A DNA stretch of 64,000 nucleotides, from the NCBI RefSeq assembly GCF_039539965.1, contig NZ_BAABED010000001.1, positions 1,674,001-1,738,000 on the forward strand. Reading direction: 5' to 3'. Each line of letters starts with the position of its first letter. The first letter of the stretch is position 1. The notes beneath the pieces were generated by a model that was given only the letters and a program-made list of their open reading frames with translations, made no database searches and was not told where the DNA came from. The position numbers were made by a program, and so were the translations under genes. Of this stretch, positions 53,201 through 59,491 are shown piece by piece. Source of the stretch: Arthrobacter methylotrophus. GTDB lineage: Bacteria > Actinomycetota > Actinomycetes > Actinomycetales > Micrococcaceae.

Positions 53201-53789
53201 GTCTGTTTCGCGGACACTCAACGACCAGTTGAGTCTCATCGCGGCCACCCTGGGCTACCGCACAGGTTCGAGGGTTATCAAGGGAGGACCCAAGGAAATC
53301 CGGGGGAGAGGCTGTACAACGTTGGACGCACACGTCGGAGAATTCACAGATGACGTCCACGCCGGAAAGTGGATCTGGAGACGCGTCTCAGCCGTGACTT
53401 CCCGCTACGCACGCCGCGAGGAGCGGCTCTGGGATCTCTCTGTGGAAGGTGACGAGTCCTATATCGTTGGGGCCGCTGCTGTCCACAACTGTAACCGAAT
53501 TGGGCAGGTGAACACCTGCATGGTCACGACTCTGCTGGCCACGAACACGCTGGACGCCCACATGCGGGCGATCTTGCGGAACAAGGCCAAGGATCTGGAC
53601 GTCATGATGCCCGGCGCCGACAACAACGTCACCCGGATGACCTCGGTGCTGAACGAGGAGACCAACTCATACGAGGTGCTCACCGAGGAAGACCTGGAGC
53701 TCGAGAAGAACTTCAAGTCCCTGGGCGACATCGTCGAAAGCATCGTTCAGGACATCCTGCACATCCGCGGCTACGAGCTGGCGGCGTGA
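50259..53789 (+). CDS. SNF2-family DNA translocase/helicase interrupted by an intein
   Basis: A 1176-residue precursor; 762 residues after removal of the intein (664-1077). An N-terminal HARP/HIRAN-like region (1-200) precedes an SNF2 ATPase: Walker A DAPGLGKT at 241-248, DEVH at 370-373, TGTP at 401-404, and motif VI QAEDRCNRIGQ re-formed when the exteins join. The intein sits in motif VI, so the ATPase should be dead until splicing. SMARCAL1-like proteins anneal or remodel DNA at stalled forks. The class C promoter matches other replication genes. Confidence 0.85.
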   Translation: MALTAVLTGTYRNPELRFKFGWGAVLPNGKSAQDWMKKLPGRRWDNSEKTWYITGTGTNPDRFFADNRIEVDFSEATGDLAGLTSLEPLWRPIIQRSMRFPHMAFVRPRMAGFERVSMILGPGAVWDKTRQRFEVMLSDLVTDEGEPKKGMRLDPDTWAAAVAARQLEAIPDNVRAAARELAASTGVEGDFQKEVSPRTQELIDIVATHSGYLPKWFGLALYPFQLAGAYAIAGGHRALADAPGLGKTRQALAAAAIKRSRRTVIIVPPLVVENWCREAYAALGPGLKKIQPPEEPCVEPAPSKRKSKAKPKAPPKKPDFPAYIVPIRAGKKVPPFPEAGVVVVADSLLGSRPELLDDLVAWAPQAALFDEVHRSRTWAGKRATANRNLACSIDALRLPMTGTPFLQNPAEGVNMLAIAGLLDPVFGGASKFMETYTTQNHFGAFLPNRKMLPQLEEMLSHSCWVRRNKSAVLKQLPPKLRTTRYVEIDPKGFKAAHDTLYEKVTEWIDEQRAAGEIISKETIKDFARSRVDLITPLRAAAGNAKIPAAIEIITDWMEATTEVRNGKKIYTRPLTVWVHHQPVMQALIEAVEKAGIADAGFIDGGVAQHKRQLVADKLQNGEIGVIFCSIGAAGFGITLTASSDTIFIETDWTPANISQAEDRCVVEGQRVQTDRGPVPIEEISVGDIVLTHEGNWRPVTDVWSRGSRDSMGTRKVITEIDFMGQQEPLSVTHDHEVWVRRANGSEEWAFASTILPGDNLATPKMKTSDFDIARIAFPDSCRRWSDADLKAWSVCKVCGSADVLARGLCQKHYTDMKREHRRQFGAKTPLPKLTERRPNGRYVPMPPSVELTPEFLSFCGLYVAEGFSTVDEAKGAFVSISGHRNEEHILRAHGDYIQRTFGFKYTIRTATGLGIEMRIYSQDLASWFQRMFGHRAQNKRFPSWVFDLSHHQLEQVFLGYLAGDGHAKLSGNGEKVVLAWRSVSRTLNDQLSLIAATLGYRTGSRVIKGGPKEIRGRGCTTLDAHVGEFTDDVHAGKWIWRRVSAVTSRYARREERLWDLSVEGDESYIVGAAAVHNCNRIGQVNTCMVTTLLATNTLDAHMRAILRNKAKDLDVMMPGADNNVTRMTSVLNEETNSYEVLTEEDLELEKNFKSLGDIVESIVQDILHIRGYELAA
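52248..53489 (+). other. Class 1 intein with LAGLIDADG endonuclease and zinc site
   Basis: Residues 664-1077 of the SNF2 precursor. It starts with Cys664 (CVVEGQRVQT), has the block B motif VTHDH, and ends VHN with Cys1078 as the next residue. Two LAGLIDADG-type motifs (FCGLYVAEGF and FLGYLAGDGH) mark a homing endonuclease. A CKVCG ... GLCQKHY cluster near 795-812 may bind zinc. Codon use is less GC-rich than in the exteins, indicating later arrival. Confidence 0.9.
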
Positions 53790-53817
53790 TGAGGGCTGAA
53801 CGGAATGCCGCACACAT
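53788..53817 (+). promoter_or_regulatory. Class A promoter P28
   Basis: GATGAG, 14 nt, CCGCACACAT, then 7 nt to the ATG of the leader peptide at 53825. The -35 box overlaps the end of the SNF2 gene. Confidence 0.7.
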
Positions 53818-53824
53818 GGTGGGC

Positions 53825-53851
53825 ATGAGCTCCATCCTGGGGTCCTGCTGA
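53825..53851 (+). CDS. Putative 8-residue leader peptide
   Basis: ATG exactly 7 nt after the class A box, encoding MSSILGSC and stopping at TGATG, where the next gene starts in another frame. The leaderless peptide probably recruits ribosomes that reinitiate on the next gene, which has no strong ribosome site of its own. Confidence 0.5.
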   Translation: MSSILGSC

Positions 53852-54639
53852 TGGCGGGACTGAAGACGAAACCCGAGTACGAAGGTCTGGCCGAAGCGGT
53901 CAGCCTTGGCATCGCGCTGCTCAAAAAGGCCAAGCAGAACACCTGGCCTGAACTCGTCGAGGCCATGGGCTCAGGCAACCTACTGGTCATCAAGGCCTTC
54001 AAGGCGGTCGATCTGACCGACGCCCAACTGGAAACCGTGAACATGTGGCAGCATGTGCTGAACCTCGTGAAGGTCAACCCGGCCGTCATCCCGGTCATCT
54101 GCCCGGCCTGTGAGCACTACGTGTTGACCGCCGACACGGCACCGACCCGGTGCATGGTCACCGCAGGCTGCGAAGGCAAGCCCTTCAAAGTCACCGCGGC
54201 CACCGCCACCACCGCCACCAAGACACCAGCCGGTACGAAGGCGTCCGCTCCCGCGCCAAAGCGCGCAGCTCCGACTACCAAAGCAGACGTCGATGCGGCC
54301 GTGGCGGTCCTGGATGCGGTCACAAAGTCCGTCGGGGAATTTGCCGAGGCAAGCGCCGCCGCTGCGACACTGGAGGGCGCCGGAATCAAAACAGGATTTG
54401 CCGAGACGGCACCTGCACGCACGGCACCCGTCCGGAAAGCCCCGGCAGCCAGAGCCTCATCGAAGCCGGCACCGGAGCACGAGCACATCCCCGACGACAT
54501 TCCAGAGCCACTGCCGGTGGCGGACGCCGAGCCACCTGCCGGACCCGTGGCCGAGGAAGTCCAGCCAAGCACCACGGCCTCCGCAGAACCCATCTACGAC
54601 GTCGTCCTGGTCGCCGACGACGAAGACCCGTTCGCCTGA
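53851..54639 (+). CDS. Zinc-ribbon protein with SSB-like acidic tip
   Basis: A 262-residue protein. Residues 1-85 are helical. A Cys set at about 90-112 (CPACEHY ... CMVTAGC) suits one zinc ion. The C-terminal 150 residues are Ala/Thr/Pro-rich and acidic, ending DDEDPFA, like the protein-docking tip of SSB. The ATG overlaps the leader-peptide stop. A DNA-metabolism scaffold role is a guess. Confidence 0.6.
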   Translation: MAGLKTKPEYEGLAEAVSLGIALLKKAKQNTWPELVEAMGSGNLLVIKAFKAVDLTDAQLETVNMWQHVLNLVKVNPAVIPVICPACEHYVLTADTAPTRCMVTAGCEGKPFKVTAATATTATKTPAGTKASAPAPKRAAPTTKADVDAAVAVLDAVTKSVGEFAEASAAAATLEGAGIKTGFAETAPARTAPVRKAPAARASSKPAPEHEHIPDDIPEPLPVADAEPPAGPVAEEVQPSTTASAEPIYDVVLVADDEDPFA

Positions 54640-54764
54640 GCGACCTAGGTGCTCGCGACTCGCTTATGGACGCGCAATTCGTGCGGGAGATTCGGCCAGG
54701 ACCGCCTCGAATCGCCGGTGGGTCGGCGGTACCAAACGTGTGCGATCCACAGTAGCCTTCAGGC

Positions 54765-55544
54765 ATGAATTATTGCCGGTGTGGTCGCCAAGCCCAGATC
54801 CGTTGCACTTCTTGTGGAAGCTATGCGTGCGGAGCACATTCCGGGCCCGCGCCAGCCACATCCAATGAATTGCGAATTTCGGAAATGGCCTGCTCGTCCT
54901 GCATCCAAAGAGCCGAATCGACAAGGAAGCTTGCAATAGAAGCGTCGGTTCTGGAGCGAACGGGTACCCTACAGATCATCGATGCGCTTAGCAAAGGTGG
55001 GCTTACCGAGCATGGATTCGGATATTACAGGTCCCTCGGTGTGGCGTTCAAAACGGGCTCTCCCTGGGACGAGGCAATGAACCTTTACCGCGACTATCCC
55101 ATACGTGCAAAGAACACCCGGTACTACCTATGGGTGCGCATCACCACGATGTTCGGTTCGAAGGTGAAACGGCACGACATCGGGTCCGTCCCCGGGATCC
55201 CAATATCCATCCATGATTCAGAGGGGTACACGAGAGGACGAGGACGCATTCTTGCCAGCGGCAAACTACTCAAGGACGTACCCTCTTTTAGCACCAACAA
55301 ACTTTTGCTCACTTCGGAGTCAAACTCAGGCTGGACCGGCAGTGGAGTTGGATTTGGTCTAGTCGGAGCCCTCATGGCCGTAAGCGAGCACAGAAAAGTG
55401 ATCGACCGTTACGCCCAGGAGCATTCGTCCCTCGTCTACAGCGAGGAAGAGTCAAAGGCTTTCCTCGTCCCGATGTTCAGTCAGTGGAAGTTGCACGCGA
55501 CAGGCATCGACATTCCCGACGACATAAAAGTCTTGAAAGGTTGA
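54765..55544 (+). CDS. Cys-rich zinc-finger protein
   Basis: A 259-residue protein. The first 45 residues hold a zinc-finger array (CRCGRQAQIRCTSCGSYAC and a later CSSC) that resembles a B-box or ribbon. The rest is a globular alpha/beta domain with a Gly-rich segment (SGVGFGLVGALMAV). TAGCCT stands 6 nt before the ATG, so a leaderless host-type promoter is possible. Codon use is less GC-rich than average here. Function unknown; possibly cargo. Confidence 0.6.
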   Translation: MNYCRCGRQAQIRCTSCGSYACGAHSGPAPATSNELRISEMACSSCIQRAESTRKLAIEASVLERTGTLQIIDALSKGGLTEHGFGYYRSLGVAFKTGSPWDEAMNLYRDYPIRAKNTRYYLWVRITTMFGSKVKRHDIGSVPGIPISIHDSEGYTRGRGRILASGKLLKDVPSFSTNKLLLTSESNSGWTGSGVGFGLVGALMAVSEHRKVIDRYAQEHSSLVYSEEESKAFLVPMFSQWKLHATGIDIPDDIKVLKG

Positions 55545-55619
55545 CGGTCAGGGCTCTTCTGTAGTGGCTCCAGTACGTTAGGGCAGCTACAGAAGACACG
55601 AGATCCTTGCGCTCAAATA

Positions 55620-56372
55620 TCAGTGTGCCGGCACGGGCTCGCTGGCCTCTGCGAGGATCCTCGCAACCGTCGTCTTGGAGCACCCGAGACGCTGCGCAAT
55701 GGCCCTCTGACTGAGCTTCTCGGCAGCCAGTTCCCGGACCTTCGCCGGGTCCACTTCAGTGCGCGTTTTCGGGGTGGTCCGCAGGTGGTCCTTTGAGTGG
55801 TCCACCCCTGGTCCATTTGCTGGTCCACCCAGTGGTCCTTTGCGTGGTCCACCCGAAGTGGTCCACTGGTCCTTCGAGTGGTCCATCTGGTCCGCGCGGA
55901 CCACTTGATCGCGTGCCCGCTTGCGCCGCTGGGCCACCGATCCGTACGCCGGCGCCACCACCAGGTTGACGGTGGTCTCCGTCGCGAAGAACAGGCTGAC
56001 GGGCATGATGGCGGCCAGGCAGGCACCGAAAACAACTGTCGAATTCATCTCAGTCGGGGTTCCTGCCGGGGCAAGGACGTGGGCGGCGTTGGCAAGGACA
56101 GAAACGAGAGTGAAGAATCCGATGGCCATCCAGGAAAGGGTCGTCGACTCGCCTCTGGCCCTTTGAACACTGGCCGCAATGGCATATACGAGGATTGTCG
56201 AGTCGACGACGATGGGCACCAACCATCGCAGCATTTCCGGGATTCCGGCCCATGCCGCAGCCTGGATCAAACCGAGAAACGAGAGCGTGAAACTCGCTGT
56301 CGCCAGAATGCCGACCAGGGTCAGCGAGAGCAGCACCATTTTCTGGCTGTCGGGTTCGATACGTGAGGTCAT
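55620..56372 (-). CDS. DUF2637/SpdB2-like membrane protein with C-terminal HTH
   Basis: A 250-residue protein. Four transmembrane helices span residues 12-130, as in DUF2637 proteins such as SpdB2, linked to plasmid spread in Streptomyces. A polar linker (about 150-205), encoded by a dense GGWCC repeat array, leads to a helix-turn-helix (LSQRAIAQRLGCSKTTVARI) near residues 218-240. The fusion could hold DNA at the membrane. Its own coding DNA and its upstream region carry matching repeat arrays, which are possible binding sites. Confidence 0.78.
   Translation of the reverse strand: MTSRIEPDSQKMVLLSLTLVGILATASFTLSFLGLIQAAAWAGIPEMLRWLVPIVVDSTILVYAIAASVQRARGESTTLSWMAIGFFTLVSVLANAAHVLAPAGTPTEMNSTVVFGACLAAIMPVSLFFATETTVNLVVAPAYGSVAQRRKRARDQVVRADQMDHSKDQWTTSGGPRKGPLGGPANGPGVDHSKDHLRTTPKTRTEVDPAKVRELAAEKLSQRAIAQRLGCSKTTVARILAEASEPVPAH
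55748..55902. repeat. GGWCC iteron array 1, inside the SpdB2-like gene
   Basis: Twelve GGTCC (most as GTGGTCC) and one GGACC. From 55776 the starts are spaced mostly 11-12 nt apart (range 8-14), about one DNA turn. On the coding strand the unit reads GGACCAC. Confidence 0.75.
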
Positions 56373-56396
56373 TCTTCCGCGTCCTCCCTTGCCGGT

Positions 56397-56555
56397 GGTC
56401 CGTCAGGACCGCTGAAGGCCCAGTCTAGGACCGGTCCACGACAATTTGCCCGGACAGTATGGACCAGTAAAGGACCACGGGTGGACCACTGAAAGGACCA
56501 CCATGGACCACCCTGACGGACCACCGAAAAGACCACCCTGGACCAGAGGTGGACC
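56397..56555. repeat. GGWCC iteron array 2, upstream of two divergent genes
   Basis: Units begin at 56397, 56406, 56428 and 56433, then a regular series at 56461, 472, 483, 495, 505, 518, 530 (AGACC variant), 540 and 551. Spacing in the series is 10-13 nt. The unit reads GGACCAC on the + strand, inverted relative to array 1. Confidence 0.8.
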
Positions 56556-56559
56556 ACCC

Positions 56560-56589
56560 GATGAAAGAGACCTCTGCGTCCGCACACAT
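56560..56589 (+). promoter_or_regulatory. Class A promoter P29
   Basis: GATGAA, 14 nt, CCGCACACAT, then 7 nt to the ATG at 56597. It lies directly after iteron array 2, which may regulate it. Confidence 0.7.
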
Positions 56590-56596
56590 GAGCCGC

Positions 56597-56986
56597 ATGA
56601 GCAACCACAAAAAGATCCTCATTGCGCTGGCCTCTGCTGCGTTGATCCTGACCGCTGCCACGGGATGTTCGGACGGGCAGCGGAACGCAAATGCGGATGT
56701 CACCCCGGAGAGCCGTGCCGCCTACGAGCAAGCCCACTTCGACACTCCCGATGCGAAGATCGCCTCGTCTCTCGCCCTGGCAAAGATCTCCGCTGACGCC
56801 AAGGCCCAGGGTGCCGCTGCCGGTGGCGTTGCGAACACCCTGCTCAATCCGAATCAGTGGAAGGCGCAGGCCCACACGAAGCTGTGCGAATACACCAAGA
56901 CCCTCATGAACAACGCCGACCGGGACGGAACCGCCGTGTCGGAGCGGACCCGCGCGATGGCAAAAATGATCCTGGACCGCTGCTGA
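56597..56986 (+). CDS. Small lipoprotein
   Basis: A 129-residue exported lipoprotein: a basic start (MSNHKK), hydrophobic stretch and lipobox (LTAATGC) with Cys near residue 21. A helical soluble domain with two more Cys follows. Small lipoproteins beside transfer genes often serve in entry exclusion, but that is inference. An in-frame ATG 9 nt upstream is less likely because it overlaps the promoter's last base. Confidence 0.72.
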   Translation: MSNHKKILIALASAALILTAATGCSDGQRNANADVTPESRAAYEQAHFDTPDAKIASSLALAKISADAKAQGAAAGGVANTLLNPNQWKAQAHTKLCEYTKTLMNNADRDGTAVSERTRAMAKMILDRC

Positions 56987-57050
56987 CCTGAGGGTCAGAA
57001 AATGTGACGGCAGACTTTTTTCGCCGGGTGCTGCGCGTTTTGGAAAGTTG

Positions 57051-57060
57051 CCGCACACAC
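57051..57060 (+). promoter_or_regulatory. Class A -10 box P30
   Basis: CCGCACACAC, one mismatch, exactly 7 nt before the ATG at 57068. The -35 position (CTGCGC) is poor. Confidence 0.5.
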
Positions 57061-57067
57061 ACAAAGC

Positions 57068-58093
57068 ATGAGCAACGACAACGCATCCTCAGCCGGCATG
57101 AACCGCGTCCCGAAGGGCATCCCCACGGGCGGCCAGTTCGCAGCAACCGCGCATGCCGAGCCGACACTGAGCCTCGCCACGCAGCGGCTCAACGAACTCA
57201 CCTCCGCCGAAGAGGTCATGGAGATCAGTTACAGCTCCACCAAGGTTTGGCGCCGCCGGTACAACCAGGCAGAGAAGTCGATCGTCAAGGATGAGGATGA
57301 CATCGCTCAAGAGACGATGCTCCAGTTCCTTGAGGCGATGAACCGCGGCAACAAGGTCACCGACTACAAGCAGTGGTTGACCTCCACCGCTGCAAACCAG
57401 ACCGTCCGGGCGACCGAAACGGTGTTCCGTGCTGAAGATCGCCGTGCCTACGTCATCTTCGAGAAGCAGCGCGAGGAAATCGAAGCCAAGATCGGCCGTC
57501 CGATGACGCAGCGCGAAAAGAGTGCTCTCGAGCAGAAGGTCCGCGACGAGTGGCACGACCCGCGCCATAAGCCGTCCAAGGACTTCATGATCGCCCGCAC
57601 GTTCGACCGTTCCCTCGACGCGCCTCACGGAGTGGACGGCGGTGTCGAATCGACCCTCGGAGCGACTCTCATGAACCCGGAAACCAGCGGCCACTACATT
57701 GAACCCGGCTCCTACATGGACCGCGCACACCACGCCATGGAAGCGACCGGGGCGGCCCACAAAGCCGAAATGAAGCGACTCGCGTGGAACGCCCTCGCCG
57801 AAACCACCGGAGTGCCTATGTCGCATCCCGGCAGCCTCTCCCAGCGGCAGGTCACCAAACACCGCGGGGTCATGGATGACCACAAGAACGGTGTCCTGGG
57901 CGCCTGCAAGGCATGGTCGGTCGGCAACGACGGCGAAGCCACCGAGGCCCTCTTCGCGCCGTTCGGCGAGATCGGCTTCGAGGAGCAGGAAAAGATCGTC
58001 GATACCCTCGAGCGTTTCGGTGCGGACCGCGCCCAGACCATGTGGGAATCCGCCATGGCAATTGCCAACAACAAGCACAGCAAGAATATCTAG
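57068..58093 (+). CDS. Sigma-factor-like protein with N-terminal GGQF tag
   Basis: A 341-residue protein. Residues 14-30 carry the tag (VPKGIPTGGQFAATAHAEP). Residues about 75-125 resemble sigma region 2 (DEDDIAQETMLQFLEAM, then YKQWLTSTAANQTVRATE). A region 3-like helix (IGRPMTQREKSALEQKV) follows near 150. No clear region 4 helix-turn-helix is seen, so -35 recognition would need another protein. It precedes a tagged repeat protein by 9 nt. Confidence 0.6.
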   Translation: MSNDNASSAGMNRVPKGIPTGGQFAATAHAEPTLSLATQRLNELTSAEEVMEISYSSTKVWRRRYNQAEKSIVKDEDDIAQETMLQFLEAMNRGNKVTDYKQWLTSTAANQTVRATETVFRAEDRRAYVIFEKQREEIEAKIGRPMTQREKSALEQKVRDEWHDPRHKPSKDFMIARTFDRSLDAPHGVDGGVESTLGATLMNPETSGHYIEPGSYMDRAHHAMEATGAAHKAEMKRLAWNALAETTGVPMSHPGSLSQRQVTKHRGVMDDHKNGVLGACKAWSVGNDGEATEALFAPFGEIGFEEQEKIVDTLERFGADRAQTMWESAMAIANNKHSKNI

Positions 58094-58102
58094 GAGGTCG
58101 CA

Positions 58103-58519
58103 GTGCCTACGAACCGAGTACCCAAAGGAGTCCGAAGCGGCGGCCAGTTCGCCGCTTCGGCCCACACGGAGCCCCTCGTCAGCATCGACACGGACTTCCC
58201 GTCCGTCGGTGACGCCGACGTCGAGCAGCTCCGCGCCCTGGCTGAGAGCAACGACCCGCTGGTCCGTGCAGAAGTGACCTCCAGCATCCGCGTACCGGAT
58301 GACGTCCTGGAGCGCCTCGCCGAAGCAGATCAGCCTGCGTCGGTACGCCTGGCCGCGGTAAACACCGGCTACGCGGGCATTGCCGACCGGGCAGCAACAG
58401 ACCCTGACCCGCTGGTGCGCGCAGCGGCCCTGTCCGGCTGGGACCTGTCGGATCACCACCGAGAACGACTCAGTCACGACCCGAAGGTCCAGCGGGTCAT
58501 GGGGCTGATCTCCCGCTGA
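58103..58519 (+). CDS. Tagged HEAT/LRV-like repeat protein
   Basis: A 138-residue protein starting at GTG after AGGAGG. Residues 4-24 carry the tag (RVPKGVRSGGQFAASAHTEP). The rest shows short helical repeats of the leucine-rich-variant or HEAT type (SNDPLVRAEVTSS, DPDPLVRAAALSG). It is co-transcribed with the sigma-like gene and could bind it. Confidence 0.62.
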   Translation: MPTNRVPKGVRSGGQFAASAHTEPLVSIDTDFPSVGDADVEQLRALAESNDPLVRAEVTSSIRVPDDVLERLAEADQPASVRLAAVNTGYAGIADRAATDPDPLVRAAALSGWDLSDHHRERLSHDPKVQRVMGLISR

Positions 58520-58547
58520 ACGGCCGTCCCTCAAATCTCTACGCATG
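58518..58547 (+). promoter_or_regulatory. Class B promoter P31
   Basis: GAACGGCCGT, 10 nt, TCTACGCATG. It drives the second transfer operon with a leader of about 65 nt. Confidence 0.72.
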
Positions 58548-58620
58548 TGAATGAGTAGAAGTAACTCCGCTAAAGACAACGACATTCGCCACCGGCGGGT
58601 GCGTCCAAGAAAGGCATGAA

Positions 58621-58962
58621 ATGAGCGCACTTCCCATGGCCGTCCCGACGGCAGCTGACAAAGTTGACCTCCAGGGTGGCTGGGACGCCTTCTGGGGCGC
58701 CATCACCACAGGCTTCCCCGGCATCACCACCCTGATGACCGTCGTGGGCGTCTGCCTGGTGGTCTTCGCCCTTATCAAATGGGCTTGGGACCGCCGCCGC
58801 GGCGGTGGCATGGGCCAGGGCTCGCAGCCTCTGTGGGGCGCGTTGGTCCCCGGCGCCATCCTCGCAGCCCCAGCCGTGCTGTTCCCCTTGCTCCTGAGCA
58901 TCCTGGACTTTGTCGCGAATATCGCCATCAAGCTGGCCCAAACCGCAACCTCAGGCCACTAG
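58621..58962 (+). CDS. VirB2/pilin-like small membrane protein
   Basis: A 113-residue protein with two hydrophobic helices (about residues 34-57 and 75-103) separated by a basic, Gly-rich loop (WDRRRGGGMGQG). Size and layout fit the small VirB2-like or equivalent subunits that open Gram-positive transfer operons. It lacks a classic cleavable signal. Placement before VirB3-like and VirB6-like genes supports the call. Confidence 0.6.
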   Translation: MSALPMAVPTAADKVDLQGGWDAFWGAITTGFPGITTLMTVVGVCLVVFALIKWAWDRRRGGGMGQGSQPLWGALVPGAILAAPAVLFPLLLSILDFVANIAIKLAQTATSGH

Positions 58963-58991
58963 TCCGGTCCTCGGGCTTGAACCACCACTGA

Positions 58992-59019
58992 TGAGCCGGG
59001 GCTTTCAAGCCCCGGCTCA
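58992..59019 (+). terminator. Intra-operon hairpin
   Basis: Strong stem (GAGCCGGGGCT and its complement, 4-nt loop) without a T run, just before the ribosome site of the next gene. More likely an attenuator or mRNA stability element than a full stop. Confidence 0.5.
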
Positions 59020-59038
59020 CGTCTGAAGGGACCACTTC

Positions 59039-59491
59039 TTGGCCTCCATAAACTCCCTGTATCTGCTGACTCCGATGACCGGGCGCACGTCAGGTGCCGA
59101 CCGCACCACTGTTATCGGCACAGTGGAAATGAAATGGAGGACCTTCTGGATCGCCGTGTTCGCCATGGTGCCAGGGGGCATTCTGGCGGGGATCTTCTTC
59201 CCGATGCTGAACGTTTGGGCCCTCTTGTGGATCCCCGCTGTTGAAGCCGCAGCGTTCCTGCTCATTGAACGCCGGTCCAAGGAAGGCCTGAAGTTGCTCA
59301 CCTACCAGGCCATGTTCGACAAGAAGCGTTCGAACGTGAACACCTTTTACCTCTGCGGGCAACCAATCGACGTCAGCGGTGAATCATTCGGCACCATCCG
59401 CCAGATCACTGTCCCCGTCTACCGGGATGAAGATGACTCCCGGCCCAAGCAGTCCAACCACTTCGAAGATTTTGAGGCGTTCTCCCGATGA
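59039..59491 (+). CDS. VirB3/PrgI/TcpE-like transfer protein
   Basis: A 150-residue protein. Two adjacent transmembrane helices (about residues 36-75) are followed by a cytoplasmic region (RRSKEGLKLLTYQAMFDKKR), as in VirB3/PrgI/TcpE proteins that dock the VirB4 ATPase. The start is TTG, 8 nt after GAAGGG. It overlaps the VirB6-like gene by 4 nt. Confidence 0.62.
   Translation: MASINSLYLLTPMTGRTSGADRTTVIGTVEMKWRTFWIAVFAMVPGGILAGIFFPMLNVWALLWIPAVEAAAFLLIERRSKEGLKLLTYQAMFDKKRSNVNTFYLCGQPIDVSGESFGTIRQITVPVYRDEDDSRPKQSNHFEDFEAFSR

Noticed and set aside
53825..53851. MSSILGSC as the real N-terminus of the zinc protein
   Set aside because: It is in another frame and stops at TGATG, so it can only be a separate leader peptide.
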